Part shown: piece by piece, positions 43,948-52,471 of the stretch
How positions within the stretch are numbered: the stretch's first letter is position 1
Layout: each line of letters opens with the position of its first letter
Source of the DNA: Actinomadura rubrisoli
GTDB taxonomy: Bacteria; Actinomycetota; Actinomycetes; Streptosporangiales; Streptosporangiaceae
DNA: 64,000 nucleotides
Assembly (NCBI RefSeq): GCF_004349215.1
Contig: NZ_SMKU01000008.1
Span: forward strand, 1 to 64,000
Direction: 5' to 3'
The notes under the pieces: model-generated
The model's database searches: none
Told to the model about the DNA's origin: nothing
Seen by the model: only the letters and a program-made list of their open reading frames with translations
Program-made: the position numbers and the translations under genes

Positions 43948-44957
43948 GCCGCGCCATTCACGGGCAGGAAGCGCGTGTCGGGCTCGTCGTCGCGCTGCAG
44001 CCGGTCGAGCGCGTCCAGGATCCGGTCGGTGTTCGGCAGGTGGTGGTGCTCCAGCATCGGCGGCGGGTACGGGATGTCGAACCCGGTCACCCGCAGCACC
44101 GGGGCCATCAGGCTGTGGAAGCAGCGCTCCTGGACGCGGGCGGCGATCTCCGCGCCGACGCCCGCGAAGCCCGCGGCCTCGGCCACCACGACGCACCGGC
44201 CGGTCCTGCGCACCGACGCGACGACCGTGGCGTCGTCGAACGGGACGATCGTCCGCAGGTCGACGACCTCCAGGTCCCATCCCTCCTCGGCGGCGGCCTC
44301 CGCGGCCTCCAGCGCGACGGGCACGGACGGGCCGTAGGCGACGACCGTCGCGTCCCGGCCGGGGCGGCGGACCGCGGCGCGGCCGAACGGCCCGGTCCGC
44401 GCCGGCAGCTCGACCTCCGCCTTCGACCAGTACAGCTTCTTGGGCTCCAGGAAGACGACGGGGTCGGGGTCGTCGATCGCCTCCCGCAGCAGCGAGTACG
44501 CGTCGTCCACCGCGGCGGGCGTGACGACCTTCAGCCCCGGCGTGTGCGCGTAGTAGGACTCGCTGGAGTCGCAGTGGTGCTCGACGCCGCCGATGCCGCC
44601 CGCGTACGGGATGCGGATGACCATCGGCAGCTCCAGGCGGCCCCGCGTGCGGTTGCGCGTCTTCGCCACGTGCGAGGCGATCTGCTCGAACGCCGGGTAG
44701 GCGAACGCGTCGAACTGCATCTCCACGACGGGCCGGAACCCGCCCATGGCCATGCCGACCGCGAAGCCGACGATGCCGGCCTCGGCGAGCGGCGTGTCGA
44801 AGCAGCGGTCGTCGCCGAACTTCGCCGCCAGCCCGTCGGTGACGCGGAACACGCCCCCGAGCGTCCCGACGTCCTCGCCGAAGACCACGACCCGCTCGTC
44901 GCCGTCCAGGGCGTCGCGGAGCGCGGCGTTGAGCGCCTGCGCCATGGTGGTGATCAC
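43944..44957 (-). CDS. bkdG: 2-oxo acid dehydrogenase E1 beta subunit
   Basis: The protein has 337 residues. Markers are ERVVVFGEDVGTLGGVFRVT, the catalytic Glu-containing start DTPLAEAGIVGFAVGMAMGG, EMQFDAFAYPAFEQIASHVA and IPYAGGIGGVEHHCDSSESY. The C-terminal half has VVDLRTIVPFDDATVVASVR. With E1alpha it binds thiamine diphosphate and decarboxylates branched-chain 2-oxo acids in Leu, Ile and Val breakdown, supplying fatty acid primers. The GTG start overlaps the E1alpha stop (GTGA). Confidence 0.91.
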   Translation of the reverse strand: MITTMAQALNAALRDALDGDERVVVFGEDVGTLGGVFRVTDGLAAKFGDDRCFDTPLAEAGIVGFAVGMAMGGFRPVVEMQFDAFAYPAFEQIASHVAKTRNRTRGRLELPMVIRIPYAGGIGGVEHHCDSSESYYAHTPGLKVVTPAAVDDAYSLLREAIDDPDPVVFLEPKKLYWSKAEVELPARTGPFGRAAVRRPGRDATVVAYGPSVPVALEAAEAAAEEGWDLEVVDLRTIVPFDDATVVASVRRTGRCVVVAEAAGFAGVGAEIAARVQERCFHSLMAPVLRVTGFDIPYPPPMLEHHHLPNTDRILDALDRLQRDDEPDTRFLPVNGAA

Positions 44958-46066
44958 GCCGTGGCCTCCTCGGCTTCGAGTTCGGATCGCAGCGAGGCCC
45001 GCTGCTCGTCCAGCTGCGGTGTGCGGGTGCCGTAGACGTGGTCGAACAGCCCCAGCGGGGCGAGTTCGGGATCGGCGTTCATCCCGGCGCGCAGCCGCGC
45101 GGCGAGCTCCTCGGCGGCGGCGGCCGCGGCGGCGACGTCCTCGTCGCCGAGGTGGCCGCGCCGCCGCAGGTACGCCTCCAGCCGGGCGACCGGGTCGCGC
45201 CTGCGCCACCGCTCGGCCTCCGCGTCGGTCCGGTAGCGGGTCGCGTCGTCGGCGTTGGTGTGGGCCTCCAGCCGGTAGGTGTGCGCCTCGACCAGGAACG
45301 GCCCCTGGCCGGAGCGCGCGTGCTCGACGGCCGCGGTGAGCACGGCCAGCACCGCGACCGGGTCGTTCCCGTCCACCTGCTCCGAGCGCACCCCGTACCC
45401 GACGCCCTTGTGGGCCAGCGAAGGCGCGGCGGTCTGGCGCTCCAGCGGGACGGAGATCGCGTACTGGTTGTTCTGGACGAGGAACACCACCGGCGCCTTG
45501 AAGACCGCGGCGAAGTTGAGCGCCTCGTGGAAGTCGCCCTCGCTGGTCGCGCCGTCCCCGACGCACGCCAGCGCCACCCGTCCCGTCCCCTTGCGGTGCT
45601 CGGCGTGGGCGAGCCCGGCCGCGTGGACGGTCTGGGTCGCCAGCGGCGTGCACTGCGGCGCCACGTGATGGCGGCGCGGGTCGTACCCGCAGTGCGCGTC
45701 GCCGCGCAGCAGCGCCAGCACCTCCACCGGGTCGATGCCGCGCGCCACCAGCGCCATCGACTCGCGGTAGGTGGGGAACAGCCAGTCGCCGTCCCGGAGG
45801 GCGAGCGCGGCGCCGATCTGGCACGCCTCCTGCCCGTGGCTGGAGGGGTAGACGGCGAGCCGTCCCTGCTTGGTCAGCGCGGTGGCCTGCGCGTCGAACC
45901 GGCGCCCCGCGACCATCGCGCGGTACGCCTCGCGCAGCAGCTCCGCGTCCGGCTCCGGATAGCGCGGCCGGGGCCGCGCCGCCGCGCCCGTGTCGGTCAG
46001 GAACCGGACGGGGCGCGCCGAGGGGAGCAGCCCCTCCCGGACGCCGCCGCGATCGTGCTCCGCCAT
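44954..46066 (-). CDS. bkdF: 2-oxo acid dehydrogenase E1 alpha subunit
   Basis: The protein has 370 residues. The thiamine diphosphate motif is CVGDGATSEGDFHEALNFAA ending in QNNQYAIS. YRESMALVARGIDPVEVLAL, DPRRHHVAPQCTPLATQT and the phosphorylation-loop region TYRLEAHTNADDATRYRT fit branched-chain E1alpha well. It is the first gene of the operon. A promoter and a palindrome lie within 65 bases upstream, shared with the divergent Lrp regulator. Confidence 0.92.
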   Translation of the reverse strand: MAEHDRGGVREGLLPSARPVRFLTDTGAAARPRPRYPEPDAELLREAYRAMVAGRRFDAQATALTKQGRLAVYPSSHGQEACQIGAALALRDGDWLFPTYRESMALVARGIDPVEVLALLRGDAHCGYDPRRHHVAPQCTPLATQTVHAAGLAHAEHRKGTGRVALACVGDGATSEGDFHEALNFAAVFKAPVVFLVQNNQYAISVPLERQTAAPSLAHKGVGYGVRSEQVDGNDPVAVLAVLTAAVEHARSGQGPFLVEAHTYRLEAHTNADDATRYRTDAEAERWRRRDPVARLEAYLRRRGHLGDEDVAAAAAAAEELAARLRAGMNADPELAPLGLFDHVYGTRTPQLDEQRASLRSELEAEEATA

Positions 46067-46096
46067 GGCCGCCTCCTCAACCCGCCGATGGTGAAA

Positions 46097-46125
46097 ATAT
46101 GAACCTGAAGTGCCATAAGTCTCAA
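46097..46125 (-). promoter_or_regulatory. promoter of the E1alpha-E1beta-E2 operon
   Basis: On the reverse strand TTGAGA (46120-46125) and TCATAT (46097-46102) are 17 bases apart, a good -35/-10 pair. It reads into the E1alpha gene, whose start codon is about 30 bases downstream of the -10 box. The region is clearly richer in AT than its surroundings. Confidence 0.6.
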
Positions 46126-46131
46126 TAGACT
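46118..46131. promoter_or_regulatory. palindrome AGTCT-N4-AGACT, candidate Lrp/AsnC operator
   Basis: A perfect inverted repeat with 5-base arms and CAAT centre overlaps the -35 box of the dehydrogenase operon and lies 40 bases before the divergent regulator gene. Lrp/AsnC sites are often about 15-bp imperfect palindromes, so this is the most probable binding site here. Confidence 0.55.
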
Positions 46132-46170
46132 GCCCAAGTCAGGGACGAACGGCCGAGCGGAGGACCGTGC

Positions 46171-46674
46171 ATGGACCATTTGTCGCACGAGGCCGCCGCA
46201 CCCGCCGAGACCCCCGGACGAACGGCGGCGGTCCTCGACGACGTCGACCGGGCGATCCTGCGCGAGCTGGAGGCCGACGGCCGCCTGTCCATGCGCGCCC
46301 TCGCCGAGCGGGTCAGCGTCTCGCGCTCCAGCGTCTACGCGCGGGTGGAGCGGATGGTCGCCGACGGCGTCATCGCGGGCTTCACCGCGCGCATCGACTC
46401 CGTCCGCGCCGGCCTGGGCACCGCCGCCTACGTGACGGTCTCCATCGACCAGAACGCCTGGCGGGAGGTCGCGGCGCAGCTGCGCGAGGTGCCCTACATC
46501 CAGCACCTGGCGTTCGTGGGAGGCGACGTCGACCTGGTCATGCTGGTCCGCACGCCGGACAACGTCACCCTGCGCGACATCGTCCTGGCCCGGATCCACG
46601 CGGTCGCGGGCGTCCGCTCGACCCGCACCTGGCTCATCTTCGATGAGGCCCGGGGAAACCGCCGCCTACGCTGA
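46171..46674 (+). CDS. bkdR: Lrp/AsnC family transcriptional regulator
   Basis: The protein has 167 residues. The AsnC HTH is DDVDRAILRELEADGRLSMR with LAERVSVSRSSVYARVERM. The RAM ligand domain follows (YVTVSIDQNAWREVAAQLRE, HLAFVGGDVDLVMLVRTPDN). BkdR-type members sense branched-chain amino acids or keto acids and control their catabolism. It is divergent from the dehydrogenase operon, the classical arrangement. A 20-residue disordered N-terminal leader is present. The 3' end overlaps the serine hydrolase gene by 9 bases. Confidence 0.88.
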   Translation: MDHLSHEAAAPAETPGRTAAVLDDVDRAILRELEADGRLSMRALAERVSVSRSSVYARVERMVADGVIAGFTARIDSVRAGLGTAAYVTVSIDQNAWREVAAQLREVPYIQHLAFVGGDVDLVMLVRTPDNVTLRDIVLARIHAVAGVRSTRTWLIFDEARGNRRLR

Positions 46675-47841
46675 GCCGGAGCAGAACTCGGCCTGGACGG
46701 CGGCGTCCTCCAGTTCCTGCTCGCCCCAGTCGCCGTTGCGGTTCATGGTGAGGACGTGCCGCCCGTCGCCGGTGGCCGCCGTCCGGGACGCCGAGCCGGG
46801 GATCATGCCGCCGTGGCCCCAGACCCAGCAGCCCTCCTTGAGCTTGAACCTGCGGATGCCGAGTCCATAGCGGTCGTCGGGGCCGCCGTGCCCGTCCTCT
46901 CCCTGGACCGGGACGGTGGCGAACATCTCCCGCTGCTGCCTGGGAGGCAGCACCTTGCCGCGCAGCAGCAGCGACAGGAACCTGTTCACGTCGCCGGTGG
47001 TCGAGATGACCTGCCCGGCCCCCCAGGCCACGGTGGGGTTGAACTCGGTGACGTCGCGCACCTTCGCGTCCGGGCCGTCCTCGAAGAGCGTGGAGTAGTG
47101 CCGCGCGTGCGGCCGTGGCACCTCCGGGGAACCGGCGGGCACGCTGGTGGACGTCAGCCCGAGAGGCTCGATGAGCCGCCGCTCGACCTCGTCCTCGTAG
47201 CGGTGGCCGGTGGCCTTTTCGATGATCATCGCGGCCAGCACGTAATTGGTGTCGGAGTATTCCCAGCGGCCCGGTTGGCCAGGCTGGAACACGGCCGGGT
47301 GGGCGAGCGCGATTCTCACCAGCTCGCGCGGAGCGACCGTGTCGTAGCGGTGCTTGTCGAACTCGTCCCCGGCGTACCTGGCGCGGAATCCGTCGTCGTT
47401 GTTGTAATTGAAGATCCCGCTGGTGTGGTTGAGCAGGTGCCGCACCGTGATCTTGCCGGGGCGGTAGCGCTCGCCGCGCACGACCCCGGGCAGCCATTTC
47501 TCGACGCTGTCGCCCAGTGACAGCTCTCCGGCGGCCTCCAGCTTGAGGAGCGTGGCCGCGGTGAACGGCTTGCTCATGCTGGCGATGCGGAACTTCTCGC
47601 CGGACGCGCGGGGCCGCCCGTCGCCCAGATCGGCGACCCCGGCCGTGTGGGTCCAGCTCCGGCCGCCGGTCATGACCTCGGCGATCACGCCCGGGGTGCC
47701 CTGTTCGACGATGGCCTCCAGCGCGGCCCGGGTCCTGGCGTGCGGTGGCGGAGAACCGGCGAGGGACGGCGCCGCCACGGCGGTGGTGAGCGCGCCTACG
47801 GAGACGATGGTCATCATGCGGGCCGAACGGGCTCTGTTCAT
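46666..47841 (-). CDS. exported serine hydrolase, beta-lactamase / D-Ala-D-Ala carboxypeptidase fold
   Basis: The protein has 391 residues. A signal peptide (MMTIVSVGALTTAVAAPSLA) precedes the mature protein. The catalytic SxxK is in FRIASMSKPFTAATLLKLE, the YxN-type motif in WEYSDTNYVLAAMIIEKAT, and HGG in WVWGHGGMIPGSAS. It has a full-length N-terminal region before SxxK, unlike the truncated relative at 22411-23364. Family members are periplasmic DD-peptidases, esterases or beta-lactamases. The ATG at 47839-47841 is used. A TTG four codons upstream is possible. Confidence 0.86.
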   Translation of the reverse strand: MNRARSARMMTIVSVGALTTAVAAPSLAGSPPPHARTRAALEAIVEQGTPGVIAEVMTGGRSWTHTAGVADLGDGRPRASGEKFRIASMSKPFTAATLLKLEAAGELSLGDSVEKWLPGVVRGERYRPGKITVRHLLNHTSGIFNYNNDDGFRARYAGDEFDKHRYDTVAPRELVRIALAHPAVFQPGQPGRWEYSDTNYVLAAMIIEKATGHRYEDEVERRLIEPLGLTSTSVPAGSPEVPRPHARHYSTLFEDGPDAKVRDVTEFNPTVAWGAGQVISTTGDVNRFLSLLLRGKVLPPRQQREMFATVPVQGEDGHGGPDDRYGLGIRRFKLKEGCWVWGHGGMIPGSASRTAATGDGRHVLTMNRNGDWGEQELEDAAVQAEFCSGSA

Positions 47842-47915
47842 GCATCGAGCCAACCGGCCGCGGGCCCGGCAGCACCATCGGGGATGTCCCGGAAATCGCC
47901 CTCAGGGTGACACCC

Positions 47916-48755
47916 TCAGTCCCACCAGAAGGACCACCAGGTCTTGCCGCGGATCTCTTCGGCGTAGCCGGCCAGGGTGCCGGGGCCCTGGAAGAGGATG
48001 TCGGGGCAGAACGCCCAGTGCTCGGCCGCGACGTGGACGGCGTGGCGGGTGGTGAGGGGCGGGGCGGAGACGCTCAGCTCCAGGGTGTTGAAGCCGAGGC
48101 CGACGACGCGGGCCCCGAAGCGGTCCTCCCAGCCGCGGACGACGGCGGCGAGCGGGGCCGTCCACTCGTTGTGGTTGAGGGCGCCCTGCCAGCCGACGGC
48201 GGCCAGGGCGTCGGCGCCGCGGTCGACCGCCGCGAGGCCGAGGGACGGCCCGCGCGCGCCGAGGACGCGGGCGTAGCGGTCGGCCATGGCGTCCGGGTCG
48301 TCCAGCGGGGTGCCGGACGGGGCGGGGCCGGGGCAGTGGCGGCCGAAGGGCGCGAGGTCGTCGTGGTCGGCGTCGGCCGCCTGCTCCGCCCAATCGGCCC
48401 ACACCTCGTACATGAACGCGTGGGGGACGTAGTTGCCGATCTCGGGGACGGGCTCGGGCGCGACCTGGCCGGAGGCCCACGGCTGGTCGGTCTCGTCCAG
48501 GAGCAGGGGCCACAGCCCGGAGCGGGGGTGCTCGGCGCGCAGCCTGGCCCACAGCTCCCCGTGGACCGGCTCGTCGCTCACCCAGAACGCGGGACGCATG
48601 AGCAGCTGCCGCTGCGGGTAGCCCGGATCGGGCCAGACCACGTCGCCCTCGGGCAGCGGCACCGACAGCGTCCGCTCGACGGTGTCGTCCCCGCCGTCGG
48701 CGAACAGCTGCGGCAGGTTGCCCGGCAGTCGTCGCCGGACCTCGAGGTCATCCAT
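47916..48755 (-). CDS. DUF4253 domain protein
   Basis: The protein has 279 residues. The N-terminal half holds LPEGDVVWPDPGYPQRQLLM and RSGLWPLLLDETDQPWASG. The DUF4253 region at the C-terminus reads AAVVRGWEDRFGARVVGLGF, TLELSVSAPPLTTRHAVHV, AAEHWAFCPDILFQG and the end WWSFWWD. The domain is found in Streptomyces and relatives and has no assigned function. The ATG at 48753-48755 has a weak ribosome site. It stands between the serine hydrolase and the ABC genes on the same strand. Confidence 0.85.
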   Translation of the reverse strand: MDDLEVRRRLPGNLPQLFADGGDDTVERTLSVPLPEGDVVWPDPGYPQRQLLMRPAFWVSDEPVHGELWARLRAEHPRSGLWPLLLDETDQPWASGQVAPEPVPEIGNYVPHAFMYEVWADWAEQAADADHDDLAPFGRHCPGPAPSGTPLDDPDAMADRYARVLGARGPSLGLAAVDRGADALAAVGWQGALNHNEWTAPLAAVVRGWEDRFGARVVGLGFNTLELSVSAPPLTTRHAVHVAAEHWAFCPDILFQGPGTLAGYAEEIRGKTWWSFWWD

Positions 48756-48893
48756 TTCACGCCGTTCCAGTACAGAGCATGCCAACGGGATCTTGGCACT
48801 CCGAGATGGTAACGGCGCGGGCCGCCGCCGTGGGGCGAGCCACCGTGTTCGGTCGCTGAGGACACCCCCAGGGGGTGCCCGGCGCCCGGACGG

Positions 48894-49067
48894 TCAGCGC
48901 TCGTGGCCGCGGCCCCGGACGAGGTAGTCGATCACCACGGCGATGACGCCGAGACCGGTGACCGCGCTGATGACGATCTCGTACCAGGTGCCCCGGAGGG
49001 CGACGTTCGAGACGATGTTGATCGCCAGGAGCGCGCCGAAGATGGTCCAGCGGGCGTTGTTGGTCAT
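48894..49067 (-). CDS. small two-helix membrane protein, 57 residues
   Basis: MTNNARWTIFGALLAINIVS, then LRGTWYEIVISAVTGLGVIA and VIDYLVRGRGHER. Two hydrophobic segments are visible and the C-terminus is basic, so the tail is probably cytoplasmic. A strong GAAAGGAAG site lies before the ATG at 49065-49067. It begins 27 bases after the stop of the ABC permease on the same strand, so it is probably the third gene of that operon and could be an accessory subunit or signal protein. I know no family for it. Confidence 0.7.
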   Translation of the reverse strand: MTNNARWTIFGALLAINIVSNVALRGTWYEIVISAVTGLGVIAVVIDYLVRGRGHER

Positions 49068-49094
49068 GGTGTTCTTCCTTTCGGGGGGTGTTCG

Positions 49095-51575
49095 TCAGGG
49101 GATGTCCGGGGAGCCGCGCCGGGGCAGCATGGCCCGCGCGGGCAGGAGGATCGCGGCGGCGCCGGAGCCGGCCACGCCGGTCAGGACCACCGCGACGGCC
49201 ACGGGGGAGACGGAGGGGAGCGGGAGCCCGGTCACCGCGGTCGCGAACGCCAGGAGCGTCACGGCGGCGATCAGGGCGCCGGCCGCGGTACCGGTGCCGA
49301 GGACGATGGCGGCCTCCAGCCGCAGCATCCGCAGCACCTGGCGGCGGGTCCCGCCGACCAGGCGGAGGAGGGCGAACTCGCGCCGCCGCGCCCCCGTCGC
49401 CAGCGCGAGCGTGGTGACCAGGCCGATGACGATGAACCCGCCGATCGCCGCGACGACGACCTGGCTGACGAGGCCCTGGAGCCGCAGTTCCCGCGAGAGC
49501 CCGGCGCCGAACGCGCCGGGGCCGATGGCGCGGGCGCCGGTGTAGGCGGCGGTGACGGGGCGCAGGTCCGCCGTTCCGCGGACGAGGACGTGGTCGTCCA
49601 GGGGGGTGGAGGAGTGCGCGGCGACCAGGGCGTGGGGCAGGAGCACGTCGCCGAAGCCGAGGCCCCGCTCGTACACCGCCACCACGCGGGCCTGGACGCG
49701 CGTCCCGTCGCCGAGCCACAGGGGCGTGGTCGAGCCGACGTGGAGGCCGCCCGCCACGTCCCGGCTGAGGGCGACGGTGCCGCCCTGGAGGTCGCCGAGC
49801 CGCCCTGAGGCGACCTTGGGGTCCATCGTGCGCTCGGCGCCGGCGCCGATGCCCCGCGCGGACAGCGACCTGAGGTTCTTCTCGCCCAGCTCCTTGGGCG
49901 CCATGACCACGGTGGTGGTCTTGACGGGCGTGGCGGCGGTGACGCCGGGCAGGCGGCGGGCGGCGTCGGCGGCCCCCTGCGGCAGGCCGGGCCCGGCCGA
50001 CACCAGGACCTGGTCGGCGCGGTTGCCGTCCGCGGCCTGCCGCTCGGTCGCGTGGACGATCGTGGACTGGGCGAACAACTGCGTGCCGGCGAACGCGACG
50101 GCGAGCGCGACCGGCGTGATGACCGAGCCCGCGCGCAGGGCGGCGGTGCCGCTGGCGTGCTGGGCCAGCCGCCCGGCGACCGGCGAGGCGAGCCGGGCCG
50201 CGCGGCCGAGCACCCGGCTGCCGAGCCGGGCGAGCAGGGGTCCCATCAGCGCCGTCGCGACGATCAGGGAGATGACCAGGCCGCCGATCGAGGCGGACGC
50301 GGTGGGCCCGGAGGTGGAGGTGGAGGCCCCGAGCGCGCTCAGGCCGAGCACGAGGAACACCACGCCGGCGATGACGCGCCAGCGGGGGAGCGCGGTGGGA
50401 TCGACGGCGGCCTCGCCCAGGGCCTGCACCGGCCGGATCCGCGAGAGGCGCACGGACGCCAGCAGCGCGGTCGCGGTCGCGGCGAGCAGCGTGACGGCGA
50501 ACGCGGCCAGCACGGGAAGGGGGCTCAGCGACAGCCCGAAGCCGTCCGGCAGGACGCCCTTGCGGATCATCGCGGCGTGCATGCCGGCCCCGGCCGCGAG
50601 CGACAGGACGCCGCCGAGGAGGGCGGCGGGCACCCCGACCCGCGCCGTCTCGCCCAAGAGTCCCCGGCGCACCTGCCAGGGCGTCGCGCCGATCGCGCGG
50701 AGAAGCGCGAACTCGCGGGCCCGCTCGCGCACCGACAGGGCGATGAGCCCGCCGACGACCACCAGCGCGGTCATCACGGCGACGCCCCCGAGCGACGCGC
50801 CCAGCTCCAGGATGTCGGGACGGGCGGCGGCCACCGCCAGGGTCTCGGCGTCGCCTCGGGCCGAGCCGGTGGCGACGGTCAGCCCGGGCGCCGCCGCGCG
50901 CAGGGCCTTCGCGTCGGCCTTCCCGCCGGTGAGCACCGCGAGGGCGTCCGCCTGGCCCGGGTGCCCGTTCAGCGCCGCCGCCGTTCCCGCGGTGAAGAAC
51001 GCCGCGGAGGGCCCGGACGAGACCAGCCCGGTGACGCGGAACGGCTGCGGCGTGCCGTTGACCTGCAACCCCACCGGACGGCCGACGGGAACACCGGCGG
51101 ACCGGCTCAGGACGACCTCGCCCGGCGCCTGCGGGGCCCGTCCGGCGCTCAGCTCGTAGGGGCGGAGCGCGGCAGAGTCCCACCCGTGGCCCGTGACGGC
51201 GGCTCCGGACGACAGGACGACGGGGAACGAGACGTCCGCGACCACCCTCCGGACACCGGGGACGGCGCGCAGCCTCTCCGCCACGGCGACCGGGACGCGG
51301 GCGCGCTCGGTCAGCGGACGGCTCTGCTTCTCGGGCTCCGACCCGATCCGCCTCAGCCGGTCCTCGACGCTCTGGCGGCCCGTCACGACGGCGTCCGCCG
51401 CGCCGAACCGGTCGACGGGCGCGTGCGCCCGCCACGCCGACTCCACCAGCACCCCGCAGGCCCCGACCAGCACGGCCGCGAACATGAGCGCCGCGAAGAC
51501 CCCGGCGAAGGCGCCTTTGCCCTGGCGCGTGCGCGTCCTCCGCGCGCGGGGGGACGGCTTCGCGCCGGCGCTCAC
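49095..51575 (-). CDS. ABC transporter permease of the FtsX/MacB type
   Basis: The protein has 826 residues with two FtsX-type domains. Four-helix sets are seen (for example AGVFAALMFAAVLVGACGVL near the start, then LGGVAVMTALVVVGGLIALS, LPVLAAFAVTLLAATATALL and VVVAAIGGFIVIGLVTTLAL). Each set carries the loop RAREFALLRAIGATPWQVRR or RRREFALLRLVGGTRRQVLR, a hallmark of the family. Two large external domains lie between. Such proteins export lipopeptides or extract lipids by mechanotransmission, or confer peptide-antibiotic resistance. The GTG start overlaps the ATPase stop (GTGA). Confidence 0.88.
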   Translation of the reverse strand: MSAGAKPSPRARRTRTRQGKGAFAGVFAALMFAAVLVGACGVLVESAWRAHAPVDRFGAADAVVTGRQSVEDRLRRIGSEPEKQSRPLTERARVPVAVAERLRAVPGVRRVVADVSFPVVLSSGAAVTGHGWDSAALRPYELSAGRAPQAPGEVVLSRSAGVPVGRPVGLQVNGTPQPFRVTGLVSSGPSAAFFTAGTAAALNGHPGQADALAVLTGGKADAKALRAAAPGLTVATGSARGDAETLAVAAARPDILELGASLGGVAVMTALVVVGGLIALSVRERAREFALLRAIGATPWQVRRGLLGETARVGVPAALLGGVLSLAAGAGMHAAMIRKGVLPDGFGLSLSPLPVLAAFAVTLLAATATALLASVRLSRIRPVQALGEAAVDPTALPRWRVIAGVVFLVLGLSALGASTSTSGPTASASIGGLVISLIVATALMGPLLARLGSRVLGRAARLASPVAGRLAQHASGTAALRAGSVITPVALAVAFAGTQLFAQSTIVHATERQAADGNRADQVLVSAGPGLPQGAADAARRLPGVTAATPVKTTTVVMAPKELGEKNLRSLSARGIGAGAERTMDPKVASGRLGDLQGGTVALSRDVAGGLHVGSTTPLWLGDGTRVQARVVAVYERGLGFGDVLLPHALVAAHSSTPLDDHVLVRGTADLRPVTAAYTGARAIGPGAFGAGLSRELRLQGLVSQVVVAAIGGFIVIGLVTTLALATGARRREFALLRLVGGTRRQVLRMLRLEAAIVLGTGTAAGALIAAVTLLAFATAVTGLPLPSVSPVAVAVVLTGVAGSGAAAILLPARAMLPRRGSPDIP

Positions 51576-52303
51576 AGGGACCCCCAGCGGGCCATCACGG
51601 CGGCGGGGGTCGGAGCGGTCAGCTCGTCCACGATCCGGCCCCGGCTGAGGAACAGGACGGAGTCGGCCCACGCGGCCGCCACCGGGTCGTGGGTCACCAG
51701 CACGACCGTCTGCCCGGTCAGGTCGGCCGCCTCGCGTAGCAGCCGCAGGACGTCGCGGGCCGTGGACGGGTCGAGCGCCCCGGTCGGCTCATCCGCGAAC
51801 ACCACTTCGGGACGGGTGATGAGCGCGCGGGCGATGGCGGCGCGCTGCTGCTGGCCCCCCGACAGCTCCGATGGGCGGTGCCGCAGCCGATCGGACAGCC
51901 CGACCCGCCGCACCACCTCGTCCAGCCACGCCGGATCGGCCCCGCGGCCGCCGAGCACGAGCGGGAGCATGATGTTCTGCTCGACGTCCATGGACGGGAC
52001 CAGGTTGAAGGACTGGAACACGAACCCGATCCGCTCGCGCCGCAGCCGCGTCCGCCGGGCCTCGCTGAGGCGGCCGACGTCGACCCCGCCGATCTGGACC
52101 GTGCCCCCGCTCGGGCGGTCGAGACCGGACGCGCAGTGCAGGAACGTGCTCTTGCCCGAGCCGGACGGCCCCATGACCGCCGTGAACCCGCCGCGCGGGA
52201 ACGCCCACGAGACGCCGTCCAGCGCCCGCACGTCCCCGTAGGTCCTGGTGACCGAGTCCAGGCACACCGCCGGTACGGTCGCCTCGGCTGTCATCGTCGT
52301 CAT
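51572..52303 (-). CDS. ABC transporter ATP-binding protein, MacB/LolD type
   Basis: The protein has 243 residues. Walker A is [19 protein letters not shown], the family-typical IGFVFQSFNLVPSMDVEQNI follows, the signature motif is [18 protein letters not shown], Walker B is EVVFADEPTGALDPSTAR and the switch His is in TVVLVTHDPVAAAWAD. It powers the adjacent FtsX-like permease. It is divergent from the two-component system across 168 bases, suggesting that system controls it. Confidence 0.91.
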   Translation of the reverse strand: MTTMTAEATVPAVCLDSVTRTYGDVRALDGVSWAFPRGGFTAVMGPSGSGKSTFLHCASGLDRPSGGTVQIGGVDVGRLSEARRTRLRRERIGFVFQSFNLVPSMDVEQNIMLPLVLGGRGADPAWLDEVVRRVGLSDRLRHRPSELSGGQQQRAAIARALITRPEVVFADEPTGALDPSTARDVLRLLREAADLTGQTVVLVTHDPVAAAWADSVLFLSRGRIVDELTAPTPAAVMARWGSL

Positions 52304-52471
52304 GATCTCCTCCGTGGACGTTCCCTCACCTGGTCGAACCTAGAATTCGGAGGGGGCCGGGCACATGGGCGCACGCTCCCGAATCGATGGTGTAGCGGGC
52401 TGTACCACCGGCCCGGGGGCGTGCCCCGGTGCGCGGCGCCGCGGCGCCCCTTACGGTGGCTGCGAGGTGAC

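Noticed and set aside
48863-48877. CACCCCC-A-GGGGGTG as a terminator
   Set aside because: The loop would be one base, so it cannot fold well. It is more likely chance symmetry in a GC-rich gap.
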